Source: Massilia sp. METH4 (GTDB taxonomy: Bacteria > Pseudomonadota > Gammaproteobacteria > Burkholderiales > Burkholderiaceae_D). From it: 64,000 nucleotides of DNA. This document shows positions 1-8,843 of this stretch, piece after piece. The translations under genes and the position numbers were made by a program. Location: contig NZ_CP146614.1 in NCBI RefSeq assembly GCF_037094685.1, positions 4,030,001 to 4,094,000 of the forward strand. Reading direction: 5' to 3'. How positions within the stretch are numbered: the first letter of the stretch is position 1; every line of letters begins with the position of its first letter. The notes beneath the pieces were generated by a model. It did not search any database and was not told where the DNA came from. It saw only the letters and a program-made list of their open reading frames with translations.

Positions 1-1
1 G

Positions 2-1057
2 CCGCGCCGCCGCGGCCAGCCCGACGACGGCGGCAAGCTCGACGTGACGGGCCGCGTGCTGCTGGTCGAGGACAATCCCGTGAACCAGCAGATCGCCGCC
101 GAACTGATGGGCATTCAGGGCATCGCCGTGGAATTCGCCGGCAACGGCCGCGAAGCGCTGGACCGGCTGGCCCAGGTAGGGCCGGGCTACTACGACGTGG
201 TGCTGATGGACCTGGAAATGCCCACGCTGGACGGCCATGCCACCACGCTGGAACTGCGCCGCGACCGCCGATTCGACGGCTTGCCGGTGATCGCCATGAC
301 GGCCCACGCACTGGCCGACGTGCGCGAACGCTGCCTGGCCGAAGGCATGCAGGATTACCTGACCAAGCCGATCGACCCCGACCTGCTGTATGCCACGCTG
401 GCGCGCTGGCTGGGCCGCGCCATGCCGCCGGTGGCGCCGCGCCCGCCGCGCGCGCCCGGCCAGGAAGAGCTGCCGCTGCTGCCGGGGATCGACACGGTGC
501 GCGGCCTGCGCCACGTGGCCGGCAACGAAACGCTGTACCTGCAATTGCTGGACCGCTTCCGCAATTCCCAGCGCGACGCCGCGACCGACCTGGCCACCGA
601 CCTGCTGCACTGCGACCGCGACAGCGCGCGCCAGCGTGCCCACACCTTGCGGGGCGTGGCCGGCAATGTCGGCGCCAACGCGGTGGAGGCGACGGCGCGC
701 GCCATCGAGGAAATACTGGACCGGCACGAAGTGCCGGCCGCCACCCTGGTCGACGAATTGACGGACGTGCTGCGCACCGCCGTCACCGGACTCGATGCCC
801 ACTTCGGCAGCGCGGATGGCATGCCGGCAAACGCCGCCGGCGAGGCGGCGCCCGTGGTGCCCGAGGATGCGCTGGCGCGGCTGCGCGAACTGCTGTCTGC
901 CTACAGCGGCGACAGCAACGATTATTTTGCCGGGGCGCGCCCGGCGCTGGCGGCCGTGCTGCCGCCGGCGGCGCTGGAGCGCGTGGCCGCGCACATCGCC
1001 AGTTATGAATTCGACGCGGCCCGGCAGGTGCTCGACGCCGCCCAGGAGGCAACATGA
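2..1057 (+). CDS. Hybrid sensor histidine kinase, C-terminal part (receiver + Hpt)
   Basis: The frame is open to the left edge, so this is the tail of a longer protein; a GTG at 44 lies in the linker just before the receiver fold and is unlikely to be the true start. The first domain is a CheY-like receiver with acidic VEDN, phospho-acceptor VLMDLEMP, TAHA and the conserved Lys in YLTKPID. After a Pro-rich linker comes a histidine phosphotransfer domain (from about base 480) with the AHTLRGVAGN motif carrying the phosphorylated His. This REC-Hpt order is typical of the end of BarA/ArcB-like hybrid kinases. The stop overlaps the next gene as ATGA, so the following response regulator is probably co-translated and is the natural phosphorelay partner. 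The sensor and kinase domains are outside the window, so the signal is unknown. Confidence 0.85.
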   Translation, partial: PRRRGQPDDGGKLDVTGRVLLVEDNPVNQQIAAELMGIQGIAVEFAGNGREALDRLAQVGPGYYDVVLMDLEMPTLDGHATTLELRRDRRFDGLPVIAMTAHALADVRERCLAEGMQDYLTKPIDPDLLYATLARWLGRAMPPVAPRPPRAPGQEELPLLPGIDTVRGLRHVAGNETLYLQLLDRFRNSQRDAATDLATDLLHCDRDSARQRAHTLRGVAGNVGANAVEATARAIEEILDRHEVPAATLVDELTDVLRTAVTGLDAHFGSADGMPANAAGEAAPVVPEDALARLRELLSAYSGDSNDYFAGARPALAAVLPPAALERVAAHIASYEFDAARQVLDAAQEAT

Positions 1058-1524
1058 ATCCCGCCCGCCCCACCGTGCTGATCGTGGACGACACGCCCGA
1101 CAACATCATGCTGCTGGCCACGCTGCTGAAGGAGAAGTACCGGACGAAGGTCGCCACCAACGGCGCCACGGCCTTGCAGATCCTGGCAGGCGGCGACGTG
1201 GACCTGGTGCTGCTGGACGTGATGATGCCGGACATGGATGGCCTGGAAGTGTGTCGCCGCATCGTGCGCGAGCCCCGCACGGCGGACGTGCCGGTGATCT
1301 TCACCACGGCGAAGAACCAGCCGGAAGACGAAGCGCGCGGGCTGGAGGCAGGCGCCGTCGACTACATCACCCGCCCGGTCAGCCCGCCGATCCTGTTCGC
1401 CCGCATCGCCACCCACCTGGCGCTGCGCGCCGCGCGCCGCGAACTGGCGCGCCGCAACGCCGAACTCGAAGCCTTGCTGGCGAAACGTGACGGCAATGCT
1501 GCCACGAAATTTGAGATACCTTAA
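1054..1524 (+). CDS. Single-domain response regulator
   Basis: A 156-residue receiver protein: acidic pair D12-D13, phospho-acceptor D55 in LLDVMMPDMDG, and Thr84-Thr85 at the switch position. The usually invariant Lys before Pro near residue 107 is Arg here (DYITRPVSPP instead of ITKP). A helical, charged C-terminal tail (about 125-150) follows, with no DNA-binding or enzymatic output domain. It overlaps the upstream hybrid kinase by ATGA, so the two are translationally coupled and likely form one phosphorelay. The Lys-to-Arg change may alter activation or dephosphorylation. Start chosen from the overlap and the MNPARPTVLIVDD N-terminus. Confidence 0.85.
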   Translation: MNPARPTVLIVDDTPDNIMLLATLLKEKYRTKVATNGATALQILAGGDVDLVLLDVMMPDMDGLEVCRRIVREPRTADVPVIFTTAKNQPEDEARGLEAGAVDYITRPVSPPILFARIATHLALRAARRELARRNAELEALLAKRDGNAATKFEIP

Positions 1525-1537
1525 GAAAATGTAAGGG

Positions 1538-1569
1538 TTGGTGCTCTTTCGCGAGAAATGGTATATATT
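1538..1569 (+). promoter_or_regulatory. Candidate sigma-70 promoter for the Ala/Lys-rich gene
   Basis: In the AT-rich gap after the response regulator, TTGGTG (1538-1543) is followed after 18-20 bp by TATATA/TATATT (1562-1569). A good Shine-Dalgarno CAGGAG (1591-1596) precedes the ATG at 1602. Read by eye only. Confidence 0.45.
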
Positions 1570-1601
1570 ATTTATATAGTTCAACTTTTCCAGGAGCATC
1601 C

Positions 1602-2402
1602 ATGAACGCCAAGACCGACGTGATCAAGACTTCCGCCGACACCGCCACCAAACCCGCCTCGTCCACCACCGCGCCCGTCGCCGAGAAAAGTGCCGAACAG
1701 CGCGCCGCGAAAGTGGATGGCAAGGTGGAAGCCGCGCCGGCAGCCAAGCCTGCCCGCAAGACGGCGGCGGCAAAGGCGGTGACAGCCCCCACAGCCCCGG
1801 CCGCACAGCCGGCCAAGCCGGTGAAGGCAAAGGCCGCGAAGGCGCAGGGCGCGGAGGAGCCTGCGGCGCAACCTGGCGCGAAGGCAGTCGCGGAACCCGC
1901 CGCGAAGGCCCCGAAGCAGGTGAAGGCCAAGCCGGCCAAGGCCGAGGCGAAAGTCGAAGCCAAGCCGGTAGCGAAGCCGGCGGCGAAGGCCGAAGCCAAG
2001 CCGGAAGCGAAGGCGCCGGCCAAGCCCGCCAAGGCGAAGGCGAAAGCCGAACCGGCCAAGGCCGAGCCGAAAGCGGCAGAGCCGAAAGCGGCAGAGGCGA
2101 AAGCGGCCAAGCCCGCCAAGGCGGTGAAGGCCAAGCCGGTCGTGAAGACCGAGCCGAAGCCCGCCGAGAAGGCCGCCCAGCGCAAGGAACGCCTGGTGCG
2201 CGACAGCTTCACCATGCCGGAAGCGGAATACGCGGTGCTCGGCGAAGTGAAGAAGGCATGCCTGAAGGCCGGCTTCGAGATCAAGAAGAGCGAGCTGCTG
2301 CGCATCGGCGTCGCGCTGATCAGCCAGATCGACATGGCCACGCTGAAGAGCGTGCTGGCTTCGCTGCCGCAGCTGAAGACGGGCCGCCCGAAGAAGGACT
2401 GA
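1602..2402 (+). CDS. Ala/Lys/Pro-rich low-complexity protein with a conserved C-terminal domain
   Basis: 266 residues. About residues 20-185 are a low-complexity run of AKPAKA/EAKAEPKA-type repeats, strongly basic and probably disordered, like histone H1-like or nucleoid-associated tails. The last ~75 residues are ordinary sequence: a charged KERLVRDSFTMPEAEY segment, then helices with KKSELLRIGVALI. This resembles small ribbon-helix-helix-like or regulator modules that I have seen only as conserved hypothetical domains. DNA or RNA binding through the basic tail is an inference. The gene has its own promoter-like sequence and SD, and the next gene starts 148 bp later, so it is probably monocistronic. 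Confidence 0.7.
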   Translation: MNAKTDVIKTSADTATKPASSTTAPVAEKSAEQRAAKVDGKVEAAPAAKPARKTAAAKAVTAPTAPAAQPAKPVKAKAAKAQGAEEPAAQPGAKAVAEPAAKAPKQVKAKPAKAEAKVEAKPVAKPAAKAEAKPEAKAPAKPAKAKAKAEPAKAEPKAAEPKAAEAKAAKPAKAVKAKPVVKTEPKPAEKAAQRKERLVRDSFTMPEAEYAVLGEVKKACLKAGFEIKKSELLRIGVALISQIDMATLKSVLASLPQLKTGRPKKD

Positions 2403-2550
2403 TGCTTCCCTGGCCGGCGCGCCACGTGCAATAGCGGTCTGCAAGTGACGCGCCGGCGCCACGGTCACGGAACCGACATGGACCTGTCATGGTCTTGAAG
2501 TAATCCGCCGCTACGCTTGCTTCGTCTCCACCTGAACGGAAGGACGAAGC

Positions 2551-3324
2551 ATGCAGCAGACGACCATCGCGGCCGCCTCCCGCGCCCCGCGCCCCCGCCT
2601 TGTAACGAGCATCGCCAGCACGCCCGAAGAGTTGCGCGAGGCGCAGCGCCTGCGCTACCGCGTCTTCATCGAAGGCATGGGCTTGAGCGCGCTGGTTCGC
2701 CCCGACGGCCTCGATTGCGACGAGTTCGACGAACACTGCGACCACCTGCTGGTGCGCGACGCGCTCACGCTGCAAGTCGTGGGCACCTACCGCGTGCTGC
2801 CGCCGGCCGGCGCCCGCCGCCTGGGCCGCTTCTACTCCGAAGGCGAGTTCGATGTGGGCCGCCTGAACCCTCTGCGCGGGCGCATCGTGGAAGCGGGCCG
2901 CGCCTGCATCCATCCCGACTACCGCGGCGGCAGCGTGATCATGCTGCTGTGGGCCGCGCTGGCGGACTACATGCACCGCCAGGGCTGCGACTACCTGGCC
3001 GGCTGCGCCAGCATCAGCCTGGCCGACGGCGGTCACAACGCCGTCGCCGTGTTCCGCGAACTGCGCGAAACGCGGCTGTCGCCACCCGAATACCGCGTCA
3101 CGCCGCACCTGCCGTTCCCGTACTCGAAGATCGAGCCCGCCGCCGCGCCCATCGTGCCCGCGCTGCTGAAAGGCTATATGCGCTCCGGCGCCTGGATCTG
3201 CGGCGAGCCGGCCTGGGACCCCGACTTCGACAGCGCCGACCTGTTCGTGCTGATGCCGCTGGCGAACCTCGATGCGCGGTATGCGCGGCATTACGGGGTG
3301 GAGGAGATGGCGATCGCGGCCTGA
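2551..3324 (+). CDS. GNAT-family N-acyltransferase, OlsB-like
   Basis: 257 residues with the layout of the hemolysin-type acyltransferases (ornithine-lipid OlsB group): an early LREAQRLRYRVFIEGMG, then DEFDEHCDHLLVRD, VVGTYRVLPP and the EAGRACIHPDYRGG block typical of acyl-ACP-using GNATs. OlsB transfers a 3-hydroxyacyl group from ACP to the alpha-amino group of ornithine to make lyso-ornithine lipid at the inner membrane. No olsA-like O-acyltransferase is adjacent, so the exact substrate is inferred. The start at 2551 is preceded by GGAAGGACGAAGC, a usable SD. It is convergent with the RND operon across a repeat block. Confidence 0.75.
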   Translation: MQQTTIAAASRAPRPRLVTSIASTPEELREAQRLRYRVFIEGMGLSALVRPDGLDCDEFDEHCDHLLVRDALTLQVVGTYRVLPPAGARRLGRFYSEGEFDVGRLNPLRGRIVEAGRACIHPDYRGGSVIMLLWAALADYMHRQGCDYLAGCASISLADGGHNAVAVFRELRETRLSPPEYRVTPHLPFPYSKIEPAAAPIVPALLKGYMRSGAWICGEPAWDPDFDSADLFVLMPLANLDARYARHYGVEEMAIAA

Positions 3325-3327
3325 AGC

Positions 3328-3714
3328 AGCCGCTGGCAGCCGATCCGCAGGGGGCTGTCCCCTGTTCCTGAGGCAGCCGCTGACGGTAGGTCCGCAGGGG
3401 TCTGTCCCCGGTAAGCGTTGACAGCCGCACTTGCACGCGGCGGGGCGAGGGGACTGACCCCGGTGTTTGCCTGCAGGATGGCGGCGCCCGCCAAAACCCT
3501 GGGTCAGTCCCTGCTCCTGACGCAGCCGTTGGCGGCGGATCCGCAGGGGTCTGTCCCCGGTAAGCGTTGACAGCCGCGCTTGCACGCGGCGGGGCGAGGG
3601 GACTGACCCCGGTGTTTGCCTGCGCGATGGCGGCGCCCGCCAAGAAACCGGGGTCAGTCCCCTTGTGACGCTAGCGGCGAGCGCCACCGCCAACACTTAC
3701 CGGGGACAGACCCC
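3328..3714. repeat. Tandem ~149-bp repeat with GGGGTC-type palindromes
   Basis: The gap between two convergent genes is built of repeats. CCGCAGGGGTCTGTCCCCGG occurs at 3392 and again at 3541 (period 149 bp), each followed by near-identical sequence including GCGAGGGGACTGACCCCGGT and GATGGCGGCGCCCGCCAA. A degenerate partial copy lies upstream (about 3328-3355), and an inverted copy of the GGGGTCTGTCCCCGGTAAG core lies at about 3693-3714. The short cores (GGGGTCAGTCCCC type) are themselves palindromic. No coding sequence is supported here; it may act as bidirectional terminator or repetitive extragenic DNA. Confidence 0.85.
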
Positions 3715-3739
3715 TTCGGGCCGCAGGCCAGCGCAGCCA

Positions 3740-6700
3740 TCACCGCCCCATATCCCGCGACATCGGTACATGCGCCGCGGACCCGCCAGCCGCACCCAGC
3801 CCCGTATCCGCATGATGCCGCTTGTGCGGCGCCCCCGAGATCCGCAGCGCCAGCCCGCGCAGGATCACGTAGAACAGCGGCGTGAGGAACAGCCCGAAGA
3901 ACGTCACCCCCAGCATGCCGGCGAACACGGCGACACCCATCGCATGCCGCATCTCGGCGCCGGCGCCGCTGGAGAACACGAGGGGCAGCACGCCCATGAT
4001 GAAGGCGATGGACGTCATCAGGATCGGCCGCAGCCGCAGCCGGCACGCCTCCAGCGCCGCCTGCACGACGCTGCGCCCGTGGTCTTCCAGCTCGCGGGCG
4101 AATTCCACGATCAGGATCGCGTTCTTCGACGCCAGGCCCACCAGCACGAACAGGGCGATCTGCGTGAACACGTTGTTGTCGCCGCCGGTCAGCTTCACGC
4201 CCACGAGGGCGCACAGGATCGACATGGGAACGATGAGGATCACGGCCAGCGGCAGCGTCCAGCTTTCGTACTGCGCGGCCAGCACGAGGAACACCAGCAG
4301 CACGCACAAGGGGAACACGAACACCATCGTGTTCCCGGCCAGGATTTCCTGGTACGTGAGGTCCGTCCATTCGAACGTGATCCCCTTCGGCAGCACCTCG
4401 CGCGCCAGCGCCGTCATCGCTTCCTGGGCCTGGCCGGACGACACGCCCGGCGCCGGGCCGCCGCTGATGTCCGCCGCGAGGTAGGCGTTGTAGCGGTTCA
4501 CCATGTCCGGCCCGTAGGTATCGCTGATGCGCATCAGCGAGGAGAGGGGGATCATCTCTCCCTTGTCGTTGCGCACCTTCAACTGCGCGATCTGCTCGCG
4601 CTGCGAACGGAACGGCGCGTCCGCCTGCACCACCACCTGGTAGGTGCGGCCGAACTGGTTGAAGTCGTTTACGTACAGCGAACCCAGGTTGATCTGCAGG
4701 GTCTGGTAGATCGTTTGCAGGGGCACGCCCAGCTGCTTGGCACGGGTTCGGTCGACGTCGGCGAACAATTGCGGCACATTGATCTGGTAGCTGGAGAACA
4801 CGCCGGCCAGTTGCGGTGTCTGCCACGCCTTCGCCTGCAAGGCCTGCACGGCGCCGTACAGCGCGTCGTAGCCCAGGCTGCCCCGGTCCTCGACCATCAT
4901 CTTGAAGCCGCCGATCGAACCCAGGCCATTCACGGGCGGCGGCGGGAACACCATGATGAACGCATCCTCGACGGCGCCCATGCGCTTGTTCACTTCGGCG
5001 GCAATGCCGTTGCCGGACAGTTCGGGCGTCGTGCGCTCGTGGAACGGCTTCAGGCCGATGAACACGATGCCCGTGTTCGGCGCATTGATGAAGCCATTGA
5101 TCGACAGGCCGGGAAAGGCCACCGCGTCCATCACGCCCGGAACATCCTTGGCGATGGTCGACATGCGGCGGATCACCGCATCGGTGCGCTCCAGCGACGA
5201 CGCGTCGGGCAGTTGCGCGAAGCCGACCAGGTATTGCTTGTCCTGCTGCGGCACGAAGCCGGACGGCACCGCGCGAAACACGAACACGGCGGCCACCGTG
5301 AGCGCCAGGTAGACGCCGATGCCGAGGCTCTTGCGCACCATCACGCCCTTCACGCCCCGGCCATACGATTCGGACGCGAGATGGAAGAAGCGGTTGAACC
5401 AGCCGAAGAAGGGGCCGAGCACCTTGTCCATGGCGCGGGTGAGGCGGTCCTTCGGTGCGTCGTGCGCCTTCAGCAGGGCGGCCGACAGGGCCGGCGCCAG
5501 CGTCAGCGAGCACAGCGCCGAGATCACGGTGGAGATCGCGATCGTCAGCGCGAACTGGCGGTAGAACTGGCCCGTGAGGCCGGAAACGAAGGCGATCGGC
5601 ACGAACACCGCGCACAGCACCAGCGCGATGGCGATGATGGGGCCGGACACTTCCTTCATCGCCTGGATCGTGGCATCGTGCGGCGACAGGCCGGACGCGA
5701 TATTGCGCTCGACGTTCTCCACCACGACGATGGCATCGTCGACCACGATGCCGATCGCCAGCACGAGGCCGAACAGCGACAGCGTGTTGATCGAAAAGCC
5801 GAACAGCAGCATCACGGCAAAGGTGCCCACGATCGACACGGGCACCGCCAGCAGGGGGATGATGGATGCCCGCCAGGTCTGCAGGAACACGATCACCACC
5901 AGCACCACCAGGGCCACCGCCTCGAGCAGCGTGTGGATGACGGCGCGGATCGATTCGCGCACGAATTGCGTGGGGTCGTAGACGACCTGCCACTCCACGT
6001 CTTCGGGGAAGTCCGCCTGCAGGCGTTTCAGCGTGGCGCGCACGTCCTCCGACAATTGCAGGGCATTGGCGCCGGGCGCCTCGAAGATGCCGATCGCCGC
6101 GGCCGATTTATTGTTCAGCAGCGAACGCAGCGCATACGAGTTCGACCCCAGCTCCACGCGCGCCACGTCGCGCAGCAGGGTCACCGCGCCATCCTCGTTG
6201 GTGCGCACGATGACGGCGCCGAATTCGTCCACCGTCTTCAGGCGGCCGGTCGCGTTCACCGTCAGCTGGAATTGCGAATCCTTGGTGGGCGATGCGCCCA
6301 CCACGCCGGCGGCCACCTGCACGTTCTGCTCGCGGATCGCGTTCACCACGTCCGGCGCCGTCATGCCGCGCGCGGCCAGCTTTTGCGGGTCGATCCACAC
6401 GCGCATGGCGTAGTCGCCGGCGCCGAACAGGATCACCTCGCCCATGCCGGGAATGCGCGACAGCTGGTCCTTCACGTTCAGCACCGCGTAGTTGCGCAGG
6501 TAGACGTCGTCGTAACGGCCCTTCGGCGACACGAGGTGGGCCACCATCGTCAGGTTCGGCGACGACTTGGCGGTGGTGACGCCGATCTGCCGTACTTCCT
6601 CCGGCAGCCGGGGCAGGGCGCGCTGCACGCGGTTCTGCACCTGGGTCTCGGCCTGTTCGACGTTGGTGCCCACCTGGAAGGTGACGGTCAGCGCCAGCGA

Positions 6701-6964
6701 GCCGTCGGAGGTGGCCTTCGAATCCATGTACAGCATGCTTTCCACGCCGTTGATCTGCTCTTCCAGCGGCGCGGCCACCGTTTCGGCGATCACCTTCGGG
6801 TTCGCGCCGGGATATTGGGCGCGCACCACCACGGAAGGCGGCACGACCTCCGGGTATTCGGACACCGGCAGTTCGACGATCGAAATCAGGCCGGCCACGA
6901 AGATCAGGATCGACAGCACGGCCGCGAAGATCGGCTTGTCGACGAAGAAGCGGGGGAAGTTCAT
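3740..6964 (-). CDS. RND efflux pump inner-membrane transporter, MexF/OqxB type
   Basis: 1,074 residues, the normal length for HAE1 RND pumps. It starts MNFPRFFVDKPIFAAVLS and carries the MexF-like SEYPEVVPP block, periplasmic porter domains, and the TM4 proton-relay stretch GIVVDDAIVVVENVER with the paired Asp. It would exchange protons for drugs, solvents or biocides in a tripartite complex with the membrane-fusion protein encoded just upstream. The ATG at 6964 follows the upstream stop by 2 bp (TGA-CC-ATG), so the two genes are coupled. An open frame extends much further upstream but only shadows the MFP gene. No outer-membrane factor gene follows, so a TolC/OprM-type channel must be encoded elsewhere. 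Confidence 0.93.
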   Translation of the reverse strand: MNFPRFFVDKPIFAAVLSILIFVAGLISIVELPVSEYPEVVPPSVVVRAQYPGANPKVIAETVAAPLEEQINGVESMLYMDSKATSDGSLALTVTFQVGTNVEQAETQVQNRVQRALPRLPEEVRQIGVTTAKSSPNLTMVAHLVSPKGRYDDVYLRNYAVLNVKDQLSRIPGMGEVILFGAGDYAMRVWIDPQKLAARGMTAPDVVNAIREQNVQVAAGVVGASPTKDSQFQLTVNATGRLKTVDEFGAVIVRTNEDGAVTLLRDVARVELGSNSYALRSLLNNKSAAAIGIFEAPGANALQLSEDVRATLKRLQADFPEDVEWQVVYDPTQFVRESIRAVIHTLLEAVALVVLVVIVFLQTWRASIIPLLAVPVSIVGTFAVMLLFGFSINTLSLFGLVLAIGIVVDDAIVVVENVERNIASGLSPHDATIQAMKEVSGPIIAIALVLCAVFVPIAFVSGLTGQFYRQFALTIAISTVISALCSLTLAPALSAALLKAHDAPKDRLTRAMDKVLGPFFGWFNRFFHLASESYGRGVKGVMVRKSLGIGVYLALTVAAVFVFRAVPSGFVPQQDKQYLVGFAQLPDASSLERTDAVIRRMSTIAKDVPGVMDAVAFPGLSINGFINAPNTGIVFIGLKPFHERTTPELSGNGIAAEVNKRMGAVEDAFIMVFPPPPVNGLGSIGGFKMMVEDRGSLGYDALYGAVQALQAKAWQTPQLAGVFSSYQINVPQLFADVDRTRAKQLGVPLQTIYQTLQINLGSLYVNDFNQFGRTYQVVVQADAPFRSQREQIAQLKVRNDKGEMIPLSSLMRISDTYGPDMVNRYNAYLAADISGGPAPGVSSGQAQEAMTALAREVLPKGITFEWTDLTYQEILAGNTMVFVFPLCVLLVFLVLAAQYESWTLPLAVILIVPMSILCALVGVKLTGGDNNVFTQIALFVLVGLASKNAILIVEFARELEDHGRSVVQAALEACRLRLRPILMTSIAFIMGVLPLVFSSGAGAEMRHAMGVAVFAGMLGVTFFGLFLTPLFYVILRGLALRISGAPHKRHHADTGLGAAGGSAAHVPMSRDMGR

Positions 6965-6966
6965 GG

Positions 6967-8190
6967 TCACCCCGCCTTGGGCGTGCTGCCCGCCCGTGCC
7001 GGCGCGTCGGGATCGGCATCCATCGGCACCAGCTTGGGCTGCACCGGCGCGCCGGGCCGCACGCGCTGCAAGCCGCCGACCACGATGCGCTCGCCCGGCG
7101 CCAGGCCCTGGCGCACCACGCGCAAGCCGTCCGCCGCGGGGCCGAGCACCACTGGCCGGTATTCGGCCTTGCCGCTCTTGCCGACCACGTAGACGAACTT
7201 GCGGTCCTGGTCCGTGTTCACTGCGCGGTCGTGGATCAGCAGCGCGCGCGAGGTGCCCCCGTTCTTGCCGCCGTTCTTGCCGCCATCCTTGCCGGCGCTG
7301 CCGGCCGCGATCTGCACGCGGGCGAACAGTCCCGGCACCAGGGTGCCGTCCTTGTTGGCGAACGTGGCGCGCATGCGCACGCTGCCGGTGGCCGGGTCGA
7401 GCCGGTTGTCCACGAATTCCAGCTTGCCCTCGTGCGGGAAGCCCGTTTCGTTGGCCAGGCCGACCTTCACCGGCACCGGCTCGTCCTGCCGGGCGCGGGC
7501 GCGCACGCGCAGGTACGTGTCCTCGTCGCCGTCGAAGCTGGCGTAGATGCGGTCCGTGGACACGACGGAGGTCAGCACCGCGGTCTGGTCCACCAAGTTG
7601 CCCACCGTGATTTCGGCCTTGCTTGCGCGGCCGTCGATCGGCGACGTCACGCGCGTGTAGCCCAGGTTCAGGCGGGCTGTCTCGACCTCGGCCTGGGCCG
7701 AGCGGGCCGCCGCTTCCAGGTCCTTCTGGGCGGCCACCCGTTCGTCGAATTCCCGGCGCGCGATGGCCCGGTCGCCCAGCAGGCGTTCGGCGCGTTCCAG
7801 TTCCACCTTGGCCAGGCCGGCGCGGGCGCGCGCCGAATTGGCGTTGGCCTCGGCCCGCGCGAGTTCGGCCTGGTAGGGGCGCGCGTCGATCGTGAACAGG
7901 GGCTGGCCTTTCTTCACCAGGGCGCCGGCCGAAAATTCCACCGCCGTGATATAGCCGGGCACGCGCGGGCGGATCTCCACGCGTTCCACGGCTTCCAGGC
8001 GGCCGGAGAATTCCTGCGTCTCCACGATGTCCTTTTCGACGACCGTGGCGGCGGAGACGGGGGCCGGCGGCGGGGCGCCCCCGGCGGGAGTCTGGCTTTC
8101 GGCCTGCTTGCAGCCGGCAAGGAAGATTGGGATCAGGAGCGCGGCAAGGCGCAGGGGAAGTCGAAAAGACGGGCGGAATGGCTCGGACAT
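6967..8190 (-). CDS. RND efflux membrane-fusion lipoprotein, MexE-like
   Basis: Periplasmic adaptor of the pump encoded downstream. The chosen ATG (8190, MSEPFRPSFRLPLRL) gives a lipoprotein signal with lipobox FLAGC; a Met 11 codons earlier is possible. The family blocks are present: barrel-sandwich (VSAATVVEKDIVETQEFSGRL), alpha-hairpin (about residues 95-165), and beta-barrel (ITVGNLVDQTAVLT; FDGDEDTYLRV). Around residue 290 there is an odd Gly/Lys/Asn insertion (GKDGGKNGGKNGG) inside the membrane-proximal region, not usual for the family and perhaps a flexible loop from small codon-level duplications. No regulator gene is adjacent. Confidence 0.92.
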   Translation of the reverse strand: MSEPFRPSFRLPLRLAALLIPIFLAGCKQAESQTPAGGAPPPAPVSAATVVEKDIVETQEFSGRLEAVERVEIRPRVPGYITAVEFSAGALVKKGQPLFTIDARPYQAELARAEANANSARARAGLAKVELERAERLLGDRAIARREFDERVAAQKDLEAAARSAQAEVETARLNLGYTRVTSPIDGRASKAEITVGNLVDQTAVLTSVVSTDRIYASFDGDEDTYLRVRARARQDEPVPVKVGLANETGFPHEGKLEFVDNRLDPATGSVRMRATFANKDGTLVPGLFARVQIAAGSAGKDGGKNGGKNGGTSRALLIHDRAVNTDQDRKFVYVVGKSGKAEYRPVVLGPAADGLRVVRQGLAPGERIVVGGLQRVRPGAPVQPKLVPMDADPDAPARAGSTPKAG

Positions 8191-8315
8191 CGCGGTACCC
8201 TCCGGAAGCGGCATGGTTGCCATGCACCAGTCTAGTGCGGGCAGGGGAGGTCAACATCTCCCTGAAGCGGGAAGCGCGACACGGCGATCTGTGTCAGGAA
8301 AGACTTGCAGCGGGA

Positions 8316-8366
8316 CTGCGGAGAGTTACTGCGGAGAGTTAATGGGGGAGTTACCGAGAGGAGTTA
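8316..8366. repeat. Four-copy 13-bp tandem repeat
   Basis: CTGCGGAGAGTTA occurs twice exactly (8316-8328, 8329-8341), then as ATGGGGGAGTTA (8342-8353) and CCGAGAGGAGTTA (8354-8366). It lies in the 230-bp gap upstream of the efflux operon and downstream of the small HTH gene. It might hold regulator sites for the pump or simply be slippage DNA. Confidence 0.7.
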
Positions 8367-8422
8367 CTGAGGGGGAAGGAAAAGGGCGCCGGGATGCGAT
8401 GCCGGCGCCGGGCATTGCACGC

Positions 8423-8710
8423 TCAGTGCACGGACGCATTGGACAATTCTTTGAGTTCCCGAATGCTCAATTCCGATTTCTCGTGCATGCGCAACAGGAT
8501 GGTTGCGCCCACAGCCAGCTTGCGGTGGCGAATCTTGCTGATGATCGGCGGCTGCACCTCGAGCACGCGGCATAGTTCCGCGTCGTTCTTCAGGTTCATC
8601 CGCTCGATCAAGGTGTCCAGGAGCTTGTTCGGCACGAAGCTGGAAGGCTCCAATGCCCGCGCCCGGTTCATTGCCTCGATGAGTTCCATTTTCTTTTGCC
8701 TCACGCTCAT
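8423..8710 (-). CDS. Small putative HTH regulator (95 aa)
   Basis: 95 residues starting MSVRQKKMELIEAMNRAR with a strong SD (GGAGGAG, spacing 3-6). The central part (NKLLDTLIERMNLKNDAELCRVLEVQPPIISKIRHRK) has the pattern of a Cro/XRE-type helix-turn-helix: a small helix, a turn, then a recognition helix PPIISKIRHR. It lacks a second domain, so it could be a small repressor or nucleoid-binding protein. It has an AT-rich upstream region with an A9 run on the + strand at 8805-8813, unlike the GC-rich surroundings. No target is evident; the neighbours are an efflux operon and an ABC transporter operon on the same strand. Confidence 0.7.
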   Translation of the reverse strand: MSVRQKKMELIEAMNRARALEPSSFVPNKLLDTLIERMNLKNDAELCRVLEVQPPIISKIRHRKLAVGATILLRMHEKSELSIRELKELSNASVH

Positions 8711-8843
8711 TTGCTCCTCCCTGAAAAAGACATGCGTAAAAAGGCGTCGCTTGATGGAAAAAATATTGATAACCAAGCAAGTTAAGGAAATCATACTACG
8801 GCTGAAAAAAAAAGCGCGCGTCTTATACAAAAAATATGACGTG

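Noticed and set aside
3740..8257. One long open frame of about 1,500 codons covering both pump genes.
   Set aside because: Only the part after 6964 is RND sequence. The first part is a shadow of the membrane-fusion gene in another frame.
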